64,000 nt of DNA from Robertmurraya dakarensis (GCF_900156875.1 NZ_LT707409.1:3218909-3282908); one strand, 5' to 3'. Positions 1 through 9,595 are shown, counted from the first letter of the stretch. Translations and numbers: made by a program. Notes: generated by a model from the sequence alone, not told the origin.

Positions 1-1637
1 ACTTTTCCGATTCCCAACGGAGATGGAATCAGCGTCGCAAAGGATCCTAACTTAGCTAACGGCATTTCCCAGATTTCCAGTTGAATAGAAGCACCGCGCT
101 CCTGCCGGATTAACCCTGGCTTAGGCGGGTCGGATGGCAGTTTAATCATTTTATACACAGGAGCTGTTTTTGCTTCCCGGACAAACACCGCTCCGTGTTC
201 AAGCATCTGCTTTTCTAATGGAAACCCGCGCATATGAAGCCCGCATACCGCTATCAAGGTCGTTTCCGCTTCCCCCTTCGGACGGCGTCCATTCAAAAAC
301 AAATCAGCCAAGCCGGTAATATAATGCTCATTATCACTGCTTGAGAACAGCGTTATCCCAAATGGCAAGTCCTCACCAGCATCCTCTCCCGGCACCGCTA
401 AAGCACAAAGATCAAGCAAATTACAGTGATTCGTATAAAGCCCCATATCACTATTGGTTTTTATCGGATTCTCCCTTACTTCATCGCGCGTCCATGTCCC
501 GCCGGAAGTCGGCATAATCAGTACGGCATTTTTCAACTGCCCATGAGCTTTTTGCTTAAAAGCCTGCAGCTGATGCATCGCTTTAAAAACAGATGCAGCA
601 TCATATTCCGAATTAGCACCAGAACGCAGCACCTTTTCGGTTACAGGAAATGCCACGTTTTCATTCGCTGTAATAAACTCTCCCAAACTAGCCCATCGTT
701 CAGCAACCCATGGTCCATCATAAAGAGTAGCTGCCGCCTCAGATAAATAGCTTCCCTTTATATACTCAATCGGAATTCCGAGTTTTTCCACGCGTTCAAC
801 AGCCGCTTCCCATGCCCTCTTATACTGTTCAGCAAAGGGACCAAAGAAAGTAAGAGGTTCTTTTACTAAAAGAATCTTCTCCGGCAATGCATCGCCCCTA
901 CGCTTCACTTTTTTCGACCAAGGATCTTTAGCATCAAATCCCCGTACCACTTCATCAACCAGCATGGCATCACCCAAACCATTAACGAAAACCGTCACAC
1001 AGTCCAAGCTCGCACATGCCGGCACAACCCCTTTCACCGGCCATGCTCCTAAACTTGGTTTGTAACCAACAAGGCGATTTAGTGCAGCAGGCACACGTCC
1101 GGACCCGGCGGTATCTGTACCAAGCGCAAAAGCCACTAATCCGCGGGCGACGGAGACCGCTGAGCCGGAGCTCGACCCGCCGCTTATTAATTCAGGATTC
1201 AAAGCATTTCTCGCCTCACCATAAGGACTACGCGTTCCAACCAAGCCTGTAGCAAATTGATCTAAATTTGCTTTGCCTACCGGAATCGCTCCAGCATCGA
1301 TCAAACGCTTAACGACCGTCGCATGTTCATCCGGAGTATAAGCGTATTCAGCACAGCCTGCCGTTGTCGGGACTCCTGCAAGATCAATATTGTCTTTAAT
1401 CGCGAACGGAATGCCCCATAGCGGCTTCTGCCCTGGATCCATCTCCCGCAAATCCTCTAAATAAGGCTGAATCAACTCCATCGTCGGCGGCGTAATCCAT
1501 ATATTGAAATCCTTATCCTCTTCAGCACGCTTCACAATCTCCTCAACCACATCTACCGGGGTCCATTCACCAGATTCATATTTTTCCTTCAGCTCAGCTA
1601 TGGACAACGTTTGTGGCAGATTCAACACCTTCATCAT
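1..1637 (-). CDS. atzF: Allophanate hydrolase, 3' end cut by window edge
   Basis: Hydrolyses allophanate to ammonia and CO2, the last step of urea or guanidine breakdown by the carboxylase route; cytoplasmic. About 545 codons are visible, running off the left edge. The amidase-signature fold is clear: the catalytic lysine lies in AIKDNID and the serine-rich motif GGSSSGSAV supplies the cis-Ser/Ser pair. The part near the edge (IPSPLGIGK) belongs to the C-terminal domain typical of full-length AtzF (about 600 residues). The start is the first of two adjacent ATG codons (1637, or 1634), preceded by GAGAGGTG. It overlaps the end of the carboxylase gene by 44 bases, so the two are translationally coupled in the same transcript under the guanidine-I riboswitch at 6664-6812. 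Confidence 0.93.
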   Translation of the reverse strand, partial: MMKVLNLPQTLSIAELKEKYESGEWTPVDVVEEIVKRAEEDKDFNIWITPPTMELIQPYLEDLREMDPGQKPLWGIPFAIKDNIDLAGVPTTAGCAEYAYTPDEHATVVKRLIDAGAIPVGKANLDQFATGLVGTRSPYGEARNALNPELISGGSSSGSAVSVARGLVAFALGTDTAGSGRVPAALNRLVGYKPSLGAWPVKGVVPACASLDCVTVFVNGLGDAMLVDEVVRGFDAKDPWSKKVKRRGDALPEKILLVKEPLTFFGPFAEQYKRAWEAAVERVEKLGIPIEYIKGSYLSEAAATLYDGPWVAERWASLGEFITANENVAFPVTEKVLRSGANSEYDAASVFKAMHQLQAFKQKAHGQLKNAVLIMPTSGGTWTRDEVRENPIKTNSDMGLYTNHCNLLDLCALAVPGEDAGEDLPFGITLFSSSDNEHYITGLADLFLNGRRPKGEAETTLIAVCGLHMRGFPLEKQMLEHGAVFVREAKTAPVYKMIKLPSDPPKPGLIRQERGASIQLEIWEMPLAKLGSFATLIPSPLGIGK

Positions 1638-4600
1638 AAACACCTCTCTTTTCCTTCGTCATCGAAACAATCAATTGCCCTGCATGCACTTCCTCCCCTG
1701 GTGCTACATGAACGGAGTGAACATATCCATCGAACGGCGCAACCTGCGGGAATTCCATCTTCATACTTTCTTCTATTATAAGTGTATCGCCTTTCTTCAC
1801 TTCATCACCCTGTGCCACCAGGACCTTCCAGACACTTCCAGGCAGTGTACAGCGGACCGCTTCAGCACCTTCTGAAAGTTCTTCCTCCACCGGTTCTGCC
1901 GCTTCATGCTCAGAAATATATTCATCAAGCCCCAACTCACGCCATCTTTCCCTCTCAGCATCAAAGGCTGTTTGCTGTGTCTTTTTAAAAGCATCCGCAC
2001 TATCTTTAATAGAATCTAAGAAAGCAAGATAGTTTTTCAGTTTAAACGTTGTTTCCTCAATCTCAATGTCAAATTCTCCTCGTAAAAATTGCTCACGCAT
2101 CTCAAGAAGTTCATCTGCTTCTACCGGATAAAATTGAATTTGGTCAAAGAAACGAAGGAGCCATGGTTTACCATCTTTAAAACTCCTTGTTTCACGCAGT
2201 TTGTTCCACATTTGCACCGTCCGGCCGACAAATTGGTACCCTCCAGGTCCTTCCATCCCATACACACACATATAAGCTCCGCCAATCCCAACGGCATTTT
2301 CAGGGGTCCATGTTCGAGCCGGATTGTATTTCGTCGTGACGAGGCGGTGGCGCGGATCAACCGGCGTTGCGACTGGTGCACCAAGATAGACATCTCCGAG
2401 ACCAAGAACCAAGTAATTCGCATCAAAAACGACCTTTTTTACCTCTTCAATTTCCTTCAACCCATTCACACGGCGAATAAATTCTAAATTACTCGGGCAC
2501 CATGGCGCATCCGGGCGGACATTTTTTTGATAGCGATCAATCGCCAGCTGTGTTGCCGGGTCATCCCAGGAAAGCGGCAGACGCACAATCCTCGAAGCTA
2601 CTTCCATTTCTTCAAGCGGCGGCAAGCTCCGATCAAGCTCCTCAATAATTTCACAAAGCGTCACCACCGACATTTTTCCAGCATCAATATGAACCTGCAA
2701 GGAACGAATTCCTGGCGTCATATCGATGACCGGAATTCCTCCATGCGCTTCGATCGCTTCCATCAGCGCATGCACTTGGAAACGAAGCAATAAGTTCAGC
2801 TCCATTTCACCGTATTCGATCAAAATATTCTCATCCCCATCCGCCCGAATCGTCATTGGGAAACGGCTGTCCGTACGCTGAACGAGGATCGGATAATCAG
2901 GCGAGAACGGTTTTGTTTCTGCCGGTAAACTAGGTAGTTCTTTTTCAAAATACCCCTCACCAATTCCCTCTAAAAATTCTTCCTGTGCTTGACGCAGCTC
3001 ATTCGCCTCTTCCAGCGTTAACAGCTGAAAACGAATTTTATCTCCAGCATGAAGCTGGCCTATTTTCCAAAATTCCGCTGAAGCCGTCGTGACTGGGCAG
3101 ACAAAGCCGCCAAGACTTGGACCATCCGGGCCGAGCAAAATGGGCATATCTCCCGTTAAATCCAGCGTTCCAACCGCATAAGCATTATCATGAATATTAG
3201 AAGGATGCAGACCAGCTTCTCCTCCATCTTCACGCGCCCAATGAGGGGCCGGACCAATCAAGCGGACCCCCGTTCTCGAGGAGTTAAAATGAACTTCCCA
3301 ACTATTCTCTGTTAGACTATCAAGATAATCGGGCAGTAAATACTCCTCTGTGCAGTGCGGACCAGGAATCACTCCTATCGTCCATTCTCTCGCGTGTTTA
3401 GGTTGCTGGATCTCCGGAAGCTCTACTTCAACAGCCTCACTTCCCTTGTTAACTCGGAGTACATCTCCCGTCCGAAGCGCACGGCCGCCATGTCCGCCAA
3501 AGCCGCCAAGCGTAAAGGTCGACGCACTTCCTAGATATTGCGGCATATCCAGTCCGCCAGCCACCAGTAAATAAGTGCGCATTCCCTTCGCAGCTTCGCC
3601 AAAGGATAAAACTTGCCCAGTTTTCACACGGACCACTTTATACATCGGTACTTCGATATCATCCAATTTCGCTTCCATGTCAGCGCCGGTTAAACAAATG
3701 GACATCTCCCCACGGAATTTATAAGATCCGCCGCGAAGTGTTAATTCCAGACCTGCAGCGCTGTTCTCATTTCCTAACAACTTGTTTCCAATGCGGAACG
3801 CGAACGGATCCATCGGCCCACAAGGCGGCACCCCAACATCCCAATGACCAACACGGCCCGGATAATCCTGAACAGTCGTTTGTATACCGCCATCAAGCAC
3901 TTCAATCGCATTTTCAGCTGGCGCGAAGTCCTTCAGCATTTGCGTATGCACATGGCCTGACTGGAAACTTTCTTCTTTTAAAAGAGATTCCAAATATTGC
4001 AGATTGGTCGTTACGCCATAAACCCTAGTCTCTTCAAGCGCCTCACGTAATTTCGCGATCGCCTCTTCCCTTGTCTCAGCGTGAACAATGATTTTTGCCA
4101 GCATCGGATCATAGAAAGATGTCACATTGATTTTATCTCGCACCCATGTTTCCACCCGTGCTTTTTTCGAAAAATGAACTTGGTCAAGCTGCCCGCCGCT
4201 TGGCTGAAAGTTGTTTAAGCAGTCCTCCGCATAAATTCGCGTTTGGATGCTATGGCCTTTCGGAGCAGAATACAAGGAATCAAGCCCACGCAATTCTCCC
4301 GCCGCTTCCTTTACCATCCATTCCACTAAATCGATGCCAAGCACTTCCTCCGTCACCCCATGCTCTACCTGCAGGCGCGTGTTCACTTCAAGGAAATAAA
4401 ATTTTTCAGCTTCAGGATCATATAAATACTCAACGGTCCCCGCGCTTCGATAACCGACTTCCTGCGCTAAACGTTTTGCCGCATTGAGCATATCCTCTCT
4501 AACAGAAGCCGAAAGGAGCGGAGCCGGACTTTCTTCGACTACTTTCTGATTACGGCGCTGTGCCGAACAGTCGCGTTCTCCAAGGGCAGCAACTTCACCA

Positions 4601-5250
4601 AATTCATTCCCAAAGATTTGAACCTCTACATGGCGTGCTTTTTCGATGTATTTTTCTAAAAAAACACCGCCATTGTTAAAATTCGTCGCAGCCAGTCGGC
4701 AAACCGAATCATAGGCTTCACGTAATGCCTCTTCATCTTGACAAATCCGCATTCCGATTCCGCCGCCTCCAGCTGTACTTTTTAACATAATCGGATAACC
4801 AATGTTATCTGCTTCTTTTACAGCCTTTTCCAAATCATGAATAAGCGGAGTCCCCGGCAAAAGCGGCACATTCGCTTTGACCGCCATTTCACGCGCTGAA
4901 TGCTTTAACCCAAATAATTCAATTTGCTCCGGAGCCGGACCGATAAACGCGATGCCGTTTTCCCGGCAGGCACGGGCAAAGCCCGCATTTTCACTTAGAA
5001 ACCCATAACCAGGATGAATCGCTTCCGCCCCTGTTTCCAAGGCCGTTTTTAAAATAAGCTCAGCATTTAAATAACTATCCTTCGCTGCCCCTTCACCAAT
5101 CAGGATTGCTTCATCCGCTAACTCAACATGAACGCTATCTTGATCAGCTTTCGTATAAACCGCAACAGATTGGATCTCCATTTTTCGCAATGTTCTTATT
5201 ATTCTACTGGCAATGGCACCGCGATTTGCAATCAGTACTTTTTTAAACAT
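1594..5250 (-). CDS. Guanidine (urea-family) carboxylase, biotin-dependent
   Basis: Uses ATP, bicarbonate and biotin to carboxylate guanidine (or urea). 1218 residues, the full length for the family. Order: biotin carboxylase with ATP-grasp (about 1-450, opening MFKKVLIANRGAIASRI, with glycine-rich STAGGGGIGM), then KipA/AHS2-like and KipI/AHS1-like carboxyltransferase halves (about 470-1080), then a biotinyl domain whose carrier lysine is about K1164 in EESMKMEF. Annotated by default as urea carboxylase. The guanidine-I riboswitch and the two adjacent deiminase subunits make guanidine the likely physiological substrate, as reported for this gene set in other bacteria; that assignment is by context, not by residues I could read. 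It follows the deiminase genes with an 11-base gap and overlaps atzF. Confidence 0.92.
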   Translation of the reverse strand: MFKKVLIANRGAIASRIIRTLRKMEIQSVAVYTKADQDSVHVELADEAILIGEGAAKDSYLNAELILKTALETGAEAIHPGYGFLSENAGFARACRENGIAFIGPAPEQIELFGLKHSAREMAVKANVPLLPGTPLIHDLEKAVKEADNIGYPIMLKSTAGGGGIGMRICQDEEALREAYDSVCRLAATNFNNGGVFLEKYIEKARHVEVQIFGNEFGEVAALGERDCSAQRRNQKVVEESPAPLLSASVREDMLNAAKRLAQEVGYRSAGTVEYLYDPEAEKFYFLEVNTRLQVEHGVTEEVLGIDLVEWMVKEAAGELRGLDSLYSAPKGHSIQTRIYAEDCLNNFQPSGGQLDQVHFSKKARVETWVRDKINVTSFYDPMLAKIIVHAETREEAIAKLREALEETRVYGVTTNLQYLESLLKEESFQSGHVHTQMLKDFAPAENAIEVLDGGIQTTVQDYPGRVGHWDVGVPPCGPMDPFAFRIGNKLLGNENSAAGLELTLRGGSYKFRGEMSICLTGADMEAKLDDIEVPMYKVVRVKTGQVLSFGEAAKGMRTYLLVAGGLDMPQYLGSASTFTLGGFGGHGGRALRTGDVLRVNKGSEAVEVELPEIQQPKHAREWTIGVIPGPHCTEEYLLPDYLDSLTENSWEVHFNSSRTGVRLIGPAPHWAREDGGEAGLHPSNIHDNAYAVGTLDLTGDMPILLGPDGPSLGGFVCPVTTASAEFWKIGQLHAGDKIRFQLLTLEEANELRQAQEEFLEGIGEGYFEKELPSLPAETKPFSPDYPILVQRTDSRFPMTIRADGDENILIEYGEMELNLLLRFQVHALMEAIEAHGGIPVIDMTPGIRSLQVHIDAGKMSVVTLCEIIEELDRSLPPLEEMEVASRIVRLPLSWDDPATQLAIDRYQKNVRPDAPWCPSNLEFIRRVNGLKEIEEVKKVVFDANYLVLGLGDVYLGAPVATPVDPRHRLVTTKYNPARTWTPENAVGIGGAYMCVYGMEGPGGYQFVGRTVQMWNKLRETRSFKDGKPWLLRFFDQIQFYPVEADELLEMREQFLRGEFDIEIEETTFKLKNYLAFLDSIKDSADAFKKTQQTAFDAERERWRELGLDEYISEHEAAEPVEEELSEGAEAVRCTLPGSVWKVLVAQGDEVKKGDTLIIEESMKMEFPQVAPFDGYVHSVHVAPGEEVHAGQLIVSMTKEKRGVYDEGVESATNVVHS

Positions 5251-5261
5251 AGTCTCACTCC

Positions 5262-5912
5262 TTATTTATCCCAGATTAATAGCTGAATCGGTGTTGGATT
5301 ATAGGCATTGCACGGGTTGTTAAGCTGCGGGCAGTTGCTGATTAATACGGTTGTTCTGCTAATCGCCTGCATTTCTACATATTTTCCTGGCGCAGAAACG
5401 CCATCATCAAATTTCAGTCCGCCATCTGGGGTCACAGGGACATTCATGAAAAAGTTCACATTTGGTGCGAGGTCTCTTTTCGTAAAACCTACTCCATGCT
5501 TGGCGAGCTGCAGCATATAAGTGTCGCGGCAATTATGCATCGGCAGCGTATCGTGTGAATACCGGACCGTGTTACTTTGTGCAGAGCAGGAACCTCCAAT
5601 CGTATCATGCCGTCCGCATGTATCAGCAATAATTTTCACTAATTCTTTGCCAGATTCTGAGACAAGGACCGATCCTGTTGATAGATAAATATTTTGCTGG
5701 CGGCCGATGGTGTTCACTGCACTGTAGTGGTCAGCTGGATCATCACCGCTGTAAAAGAGTGTGTCTGCCGCTTGATTTCCTGCCAAATCAACGATTCGAA
5801 ACACTTGGCCCGGTTCCAAAGTATGCAGCCAGCCATCCCCAGCCAGTAAGGTTTTATTATAGATTGCATCTTCTACTGTACGTTCACTTTCAACATAATT
5901 TAAAACCGCCAT
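5262..5912 (-). CDS. cgdB: Carboxyguanidine deiminase subunit (urea-carboxylase-associated protein 2, DUF1989)
   Basis: 216 residues, cytoplasmic, DUF1989 family. Together with the neighbouring subunit it deiminates carboxyguanidine to allophanate and ammonia, according to published work on this gene pair. Motifs visible: DLAGNQAADTLFYSG near residue 45, a Cys/His-rich centre (DTCGRHDTIGGSC, then HNCRDTYMLQL) consistent with metal binding, and NFFMNVPVTPDGG. Its ATG shares one base with the stop codon of the upstream subunit (TAATG), a sign of translational coupling and a fixed ratio of the two chains. The A/B lettering of the two subunits is tentative. Confidence 0.88.
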   Translation of the reverse strand: MAVLNYVESERTVEDAIYNKTLLAGDGWLHTLEPGQVFRIVDLAGNQAADTLFYSGDDPADHYSAVNTIGRQQNIYLSTGSVLVSESGKELVKIIADTCGRHDTIGGSCSAQSNTVRYSHDTLPMHNCRDTYMLQLAKHGVGFTKRDLAPNVNFFMNVPVTPDGGLKFDDGVSAPGKYVEMQAISRTTVLISNCPQLNNPCNAYNPTPIQLLIWDK

Positions 5913-6649
5913 TATTGATTTCCTCCTTTAGTAAGGTTTACGTATTCCCATGTATTTTCAAAAGCACGGCGGTTTTCGCCGCGATGATTCAGGCAAGCGT
6001 CATCTTCTTTCACAGGTTCTGCATCTTTTACTTCAATTTCAATGGGTACCGATGAGTAAACTCTGCTTGTGTCAAGCGGGTTGGGTGTGTTGGATACTAC
6101 GAGGAGAACATCCATTTCTGTTCGGAGTGTGACGGTATCTCCCTTTTTTGAGTGTCCTTGGACAAAATGCATGTTTCCATCTTCATCGCAATACACCTTG
6201 GAAAACAAATTGACTACTGGTGACAAGTCACTTGATGTTAAGTTATTTCGAAAAAGCTCAACAAGAAGATTTTCTTCTCCGCTTCGATACCATTCATTTC
6301 GCTGTTCTTGGTACGTGGTTTTTCCATATTTCTGATCGATCTGCTTTCGAGTGCTGTAGCCAGTGATCGTATCATGCCAACCAAGCGAGTCCGCTGTGAT
6401 ACTCGCCAGCACACGGCCGTTGTCACTCATCAGCACATTTCCTTTTGTTAAAAATGCTGTATATTGAGCCTTTAATGTATCCGGCATATTATATCGCTCA
6501 GCTGTATCATCTGCGTTATAAAGAAGGATCGACACATTCGCACCCTCTTCTAGTGCAGTAAATTTAATTTCCTTCCCTCTGCTAATGCGGGTTGACCATT
6601 TGCCGCCTGCCGGAATTGTTTTCTTTACCATTGTAGAAACAGTTTGCAT
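5912..6649 (-). CDS. cgdA: Carboxyguanidine deiminase subunit (urea-carboxylase-associated protein 1, DUF1989)
   Basis: 245 residues, a homologue of the next gene and first gene of the guanidine operon. It shares the family pattern (DSLGWHDTITGYS, NLFSKVYCDEDGNM) but lacks the second cysteine cluster seen in its partner, as expected if the two chains are non-identical subunits of one deiminase. The start ATG lies nine bases after a perfect GGAGG. The gene lies just downstream of the guanidine-I riboswitch terminator, so its transcription should be switched on by guanidine. Confidence 0.88.
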   Translation of the reverse strand: MQTVSTMVKKTIPAGGKWSTRISRGKEIKFTALEEGANVSILLYNADDTAERYNMPDTLKAQYTAFLTKGNVLMSDNGRVLASITADSLGWHDTITGYSTRKQIDQKYGKTTYQEQRNEWYRSGEENLLVELFRNNLTSSDLSPVVNLFSKVYCDEDGNMHFVQGHSKKGDTVTLRTEMDVLLVVSNTPNPLDTSRVYSSVPIEIEVKDAEPVKEDDACLNHRGENRRAFENTWEYVNLTKGGNQ

Positions 6650-6663
6650 ATTGTTTTGCCTCC

Positions 6664-6812
6664 TTTTTTTGATAAAAAAAGATAAAAGCCCGAGAGATGG
6701 TTAGTCTCCCAGGCTTTTATCCTTCCGTGTATACAGCTTTGATGCTGTACGCTCTCTCTCGGACCAGACTTTAAAGGCGGGGGAGCCTTTAAACGGAACC
6801 CTAGAGAGCTTT
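6664..6812 (-). promoter_or_regulatory. Guanidine-I (ykkC-yxkD) riboswitch with terminator
   Basis: Read on the minus strand, the conserved blocks appear in order: CTCTCTAGGGTTCCG, then GGTCCGAGAGAG, then ACACGGAAGG, then GGATAAAAGCC. The last block is the left arm of an intrinsic terminator (AAAAGCCTGGGAGA pairing with TCTCGGGCTTTT) followed by a T-run. Guanidine binding is known to prevent termination in this class. It sits between a promoter and the cgdA-cgdB-carboxylase-atzF operon. Confidence 0.95.
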
Positions 6813-6869
6813 TTTGTTTTCACACTTTGAGAAAACCTTTATTAAATTCTAAATATTAGGTGTATTTTT

Positions 6870-6898
6870 ATTATAATTCACTTATGTTATAAAATCAA
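6870..6898 (-). promoter_or_regulatory. Sigma-A-type promoter of the guanidine operon
   Basis: On the minus strand TTGATT (6893-6898) and a perfect TATAAT (6870-6875) are separated by 17 bases. The pair lies about 60 bases upstream of the riboswitch. Confidence 0.7.
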
Positions 6899-6913
6899 CC
6901 ATTAAATGTTACT

Positions 6914-8278
6914 TTATCTAACATAACTTTTTTCATTCGAATCCGACTGTGCAGCAAACCTCTCTTTCACTTGTTCCCACTTCGTCTTTATAAAAAGATA
7001 TACAAAGCCTAAGAGAATCCATCCGATGCCCAGTTTGAGTGTAGTTGGATCAAGTAAAGTTAACAACCATCCAATAAAACCGGCTCCAATTAGCGGAAAG
7101 ATCAGATATAAGAACGTTTCTTTAGGAGACCTCTTTTTCTCCTTGATATAAAAATGCGCGATCACAGACAAGTTAACGAATACAAACGCGGTTAATGCCC
7201 CGAAGCTTACGAATAAAACTGCAGTATCGAGATTGATCACAACTGCCGAAAGCGAAATAACAGCAACAAAGATAATATTCGCGGCAGGTGTATTGAATTT
7301 TGGATGCAGCGATGTAAATAATTTTTTTGGTAAAATTGACTCACGCCCTAATGCGTAAAGGAATCGGCTCACACTTGTCATCGAGGATAACCCTTGAGTA
7401 AAGGTTGCTACTATTAATACCATGATAAACAAGGAACTCAGCAGGTTACCTCCAACAAGCTGCACTAGGCTATACGCGGCATTATCCGAGTTAGCAAAAG
7501 TAAAATTAGGATAGGCTATTTGCGTCAAATACGAAATCGAAATATACATCGTTGCCGCAATAAAGATAATATAGAAAATCGCCTTCGGAATGGTTTTTTG
7601 AGCATCAACCGTCTCCTCTGCCATGGTTGTCACCGCATCAAACCCAAGGAAGCAAAAGCAAATCAGTGCAGCACCTGAAAAAATAACTCCCATTGATGCA
7701 TTGTCACCAAAGAATGGAGCTAGCGAAAACATGGAGCTCACCCCGGTATCGCCGGTTATGATATCTTTCGCAACGAGGATACAGAAAAGAATGATAAACC
7801 CAATCTGAAAAAGAACCGAAACGCCGCTGATACGAGCAGCTGACTTTATTCCAAGGATGTTAACGACAGCGAGGATGACATTCATGATGATGATCCAAAC
7901 ATAGATCGGAATTGCAGGAAACTCAGTGTGCATGAAAATACCAAAGGTGAGAATCGCGATGATCGGAGAGAAGATATAATCGATCAGAAGTGCCCAACCA
8001 ACGAGAAATCCCACTTTAGGATTGATGGAATTCTTCGTGTATGTGTATGCAGAACCCGCGATGGGATAAGCTTTTACCATCCGACTGTAACTATAGGCTG
8101 TAAAGAAGATAGCTAGAAACGCCGCTATATAGGCGGCTGCCATTTTTCCATTCGCCGCATCAAACGCAACACCGTATACGGTAAAATAAATCATCGGCGT
8201 CATCCAGGCGAGTCCCATAAATACAACTTGAGGCGTTTTAAGTGTTTTAACTAGACCTGTTTTTTCTTTCATCTTCAT
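6914..8278 (-). CDS. APC-family permease under guanidine-I control, probable guanidine-compound transporter
   Basis: 454 residues with about 12 hydrophobic segments and the APC superfamily opening (GLAWMTPMIYFTVYG in TM1, then SYSRMVKAYPIAGSAYTYTK). The family exchanges or imports amino acids and amines across the cytoplasmic membrane. No substrate can be read from the sequence, but the dedicated guanidine-I riboswitch directly upstream implies that expression responds to guanidine, so uptake or exchange of guanidine or a guanidino compound is the best inference. The start is the ATG after AAAAGGATGA; a second in-frame ATG two codons later is an alternative. It lies upstream of the deiminase operon with its own leader and is not part of that transcript. 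Confidence 0.88.
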   Translation of the reverse strand: MKMKEKTGLVKTLKTPQVVFMGLAWMTPMIYFTVYGVAFDAANGKMAAAYIAAFLAIFFTAYSYSRMVKAYPIAGSAYTYTKNSINPKVGFLVGWALLIDYIFSPIIAILTFGIFMHTEFPAIPIYVWIIIMNVILAVVNILGIKSAARISGVSVLFQIGFIILFCILVAKDIITGDTGVSSMFSLAPFFGDNASMGVIFSGAALICFCFLGFDAVTTMAEETVDAQKTIPKAIFYIIFIAATMYISISYLTQIAYPNFTFANSDNAAYSLVQLVGGNLLSSLFIMVLIVATFTQGLSSMTSVSRFLYALGRESILPKKLFTSLHPKFNTPAANIIFVAVISLSAVVINLDTAVLFVSFGALTAFVFVNLSVIAHFYIKEKKRSPKETFLYLIFPLIGAGFIGWLLTLLDPTTLKLGIGWILLGFVYLFIKTKWEQVKERFAAQSDSNEKSYVR

Positions 8279-8300
8279 TCATCCTTTTCAAATAAATTCA

Positions 8301-8445
8301 AAAAGGAAAAAAGCCCGAGAAATTTTTTGTGTAAAAAATTCTCCCGGGCTTTTTTCCCTCCGTGTATACAGCTATCGCTGTACGCTCTCTCTCGGACCAG
8401 ACCTTAAAGGAGGGGGAAACCTTCAAACGGAACCCTAGAGAGCAA
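8301..8445 (-). promoter_or_regulatory. Second guanidine-I riboswitch with terminator
   Basis: Same ordered blocks as the copy at 6664-6812 (CTCTAGGGTTCCG, GGTCCGAGAGAG, ACACGGAGGG). It ends in a longer terminator hairpin, AAGCCCGGGAGAATTTTTT pairing with AAAAATTTCTCGGGCTT, followed by Ts. It governs the APC permease whose ATG is at 8278. The aptamer core is nearly identical to the first copy while the terminator loop differs, suggesting local duplication. Confidence 0.95.
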
Positions 8446-8757
8446 TTTTTATTAAACTACCAAAACTATTTATTGAATTGATTACTTGAAGTATAAAACA
8501 GGAAAAATAGGGTTTCTAGTTTATTGTTAGATTTTCTTACATAAAAGGTTAATATTAGTAACATATTCCTATAAATGACTTATTTATCAAGAAATGCAAA
8601 ACAAAATATCTCAAGTAGTAATAACCCGTAAATATAGGAGGGGAATCCTTCAGCCCGTAGACTTGTCCTGAATATTTATAGGTATTTATTTGAACAATAA
8701 TAAAGTATCAATTTAGCTCCCGCTAAAAATTTCGTTTGGAAATAAGGTGTTTAATAG
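8446..8757. other. Divergent intergenic region
   Basis: This 312-base AT-rich stretch separates the permease riboswitch (minus strand) from the alpha/beta hydrolase gene (plus strand). It must hold both promoters. I see no ORF, repeat or RNA in it, and no promoter pair convincing enough to list. Confidence 0.5.
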
Positions 8758-9528
8758 ATGGCAATTCTCAACATCGACGGAATCAGTCTTTATCATAATG
8801 TTAAAGGGCAGGGAACTCCTCTTGTTCTAATTCATCCAATCGTACTCACCTCTTTTAATTTCAAATACCAAGTAGAGGAATTATCCTCCTTTTTTCAAGT
8901 GATTACGTTTGATATAAGAGGACATGGAAAGAGTTCAGTTTCAAACGAACTGATCACCTTCCCATTGATCGTCGAAGATATCAAAAAGCTATTGAACCAT
9001 CTTGGACTCGAAAAAGCATTTATAGGCGGCTATTCGACCGGAGGCTCAATTGTACTAGAATTATTGCGAACCTCTCCTGAGAAAGCTTTAGGAGGTATCA
9101 TCATCGGCGGTTATTCAGAGGTAAACGATCTTTACTTAAAGCAAAAAATTTCCCTCGGGATCAAACTTGCAGGGGTCGGTGCAATTCCGGTACTCGCTTG
9201 GTCTATGTCAAAAACCAATTCAGATACGAAAGAGATGTTTAAGGAATCAGTCAAAGAAGCACGTAAAGGCAATGCCAAAAACATCGAACAATACTTCCGT
9301 TATAGTCTGAATTATAATTGCACAAATCAATTAAGCCAGGTCCATCATCCGGTCCTGCTAGTCTATGGAGAGAAAGATAAGCCTTTTCATCATTACGCCA
9401 AAATGTTAAATGAAAAATTACCGCAAAACGAACTACTATTTATCGAAACCGTAAACCACCGGATTCCTACAAAAGCCGCTGGTAAGCTGAATAGAGTTAT
9501 TAGAGATTTCATTGAACAACATACATAA
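8758..9528 (+). CDS. Alpha/beta hydrolase
   Basis: 256 residues, cytoplasmic (no signal peptide). Alpha/beta hydrolase fold with nucleophile elbow GGYSTGG (S93), an acid in YGEKDKPF and a histidine in TVNHRIPT near the C-terminus, giving a complete Ser-Asp-His triad. FDIRGHGKSS is the usual strand-turn motif. The substrate is unknown; esterase, lactonase or haloperoxidase-like relatives all look like this. It stands alone between a riboswitch-controlled permease and a convergent SLH gene. No obvious strong Shine-Dalgarno sequence precedes the ATG (nearest is AATAAGGTG). Confidence 0.85.
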   Translation: MAILNIDGISLYHNVKGQGTPLVLIHPIVLTSFNFKYQVEELSSFFQVITFDIRGHGKSSVSNELITFPLIVEDIKKLLNHLGLEKAFIGGYSTGGSIVLELLRTSPEKALGGIIIGGYSEVNDLYLKQKISLGIKLAGVGAIPVLAWSMSKTNSDTKEMFKESVKEARKGNAKNIEQYFRYSLNYNCTNQLSQVHHPVLLVYGEKDKPFHHYAKMLNEKLPQNELLFIETVNHRIPTKAAGKLNRVIRDFIEQHT

Positions 9529-9566
9529 GTTTCAGGTTACGAGCTGAAGCCCCCACAAACAGAAAA

Positions 9567-9593
9567 ACCTGCAGAGCCTTAAGCTCTACAGGT
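9567..9593. terminator. Intrinsic terminator between convergent genes
   Basis: Hairpin ACCTGCAGAGC / GCTCTACAGGT with a 5-base loop. On the minus strand it is followed by TTTTTCTG, suiting the SLH gene; it may also serve the hydrolase gene. Confidence 0.7.
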
Positions 9594-9595
9594 CC

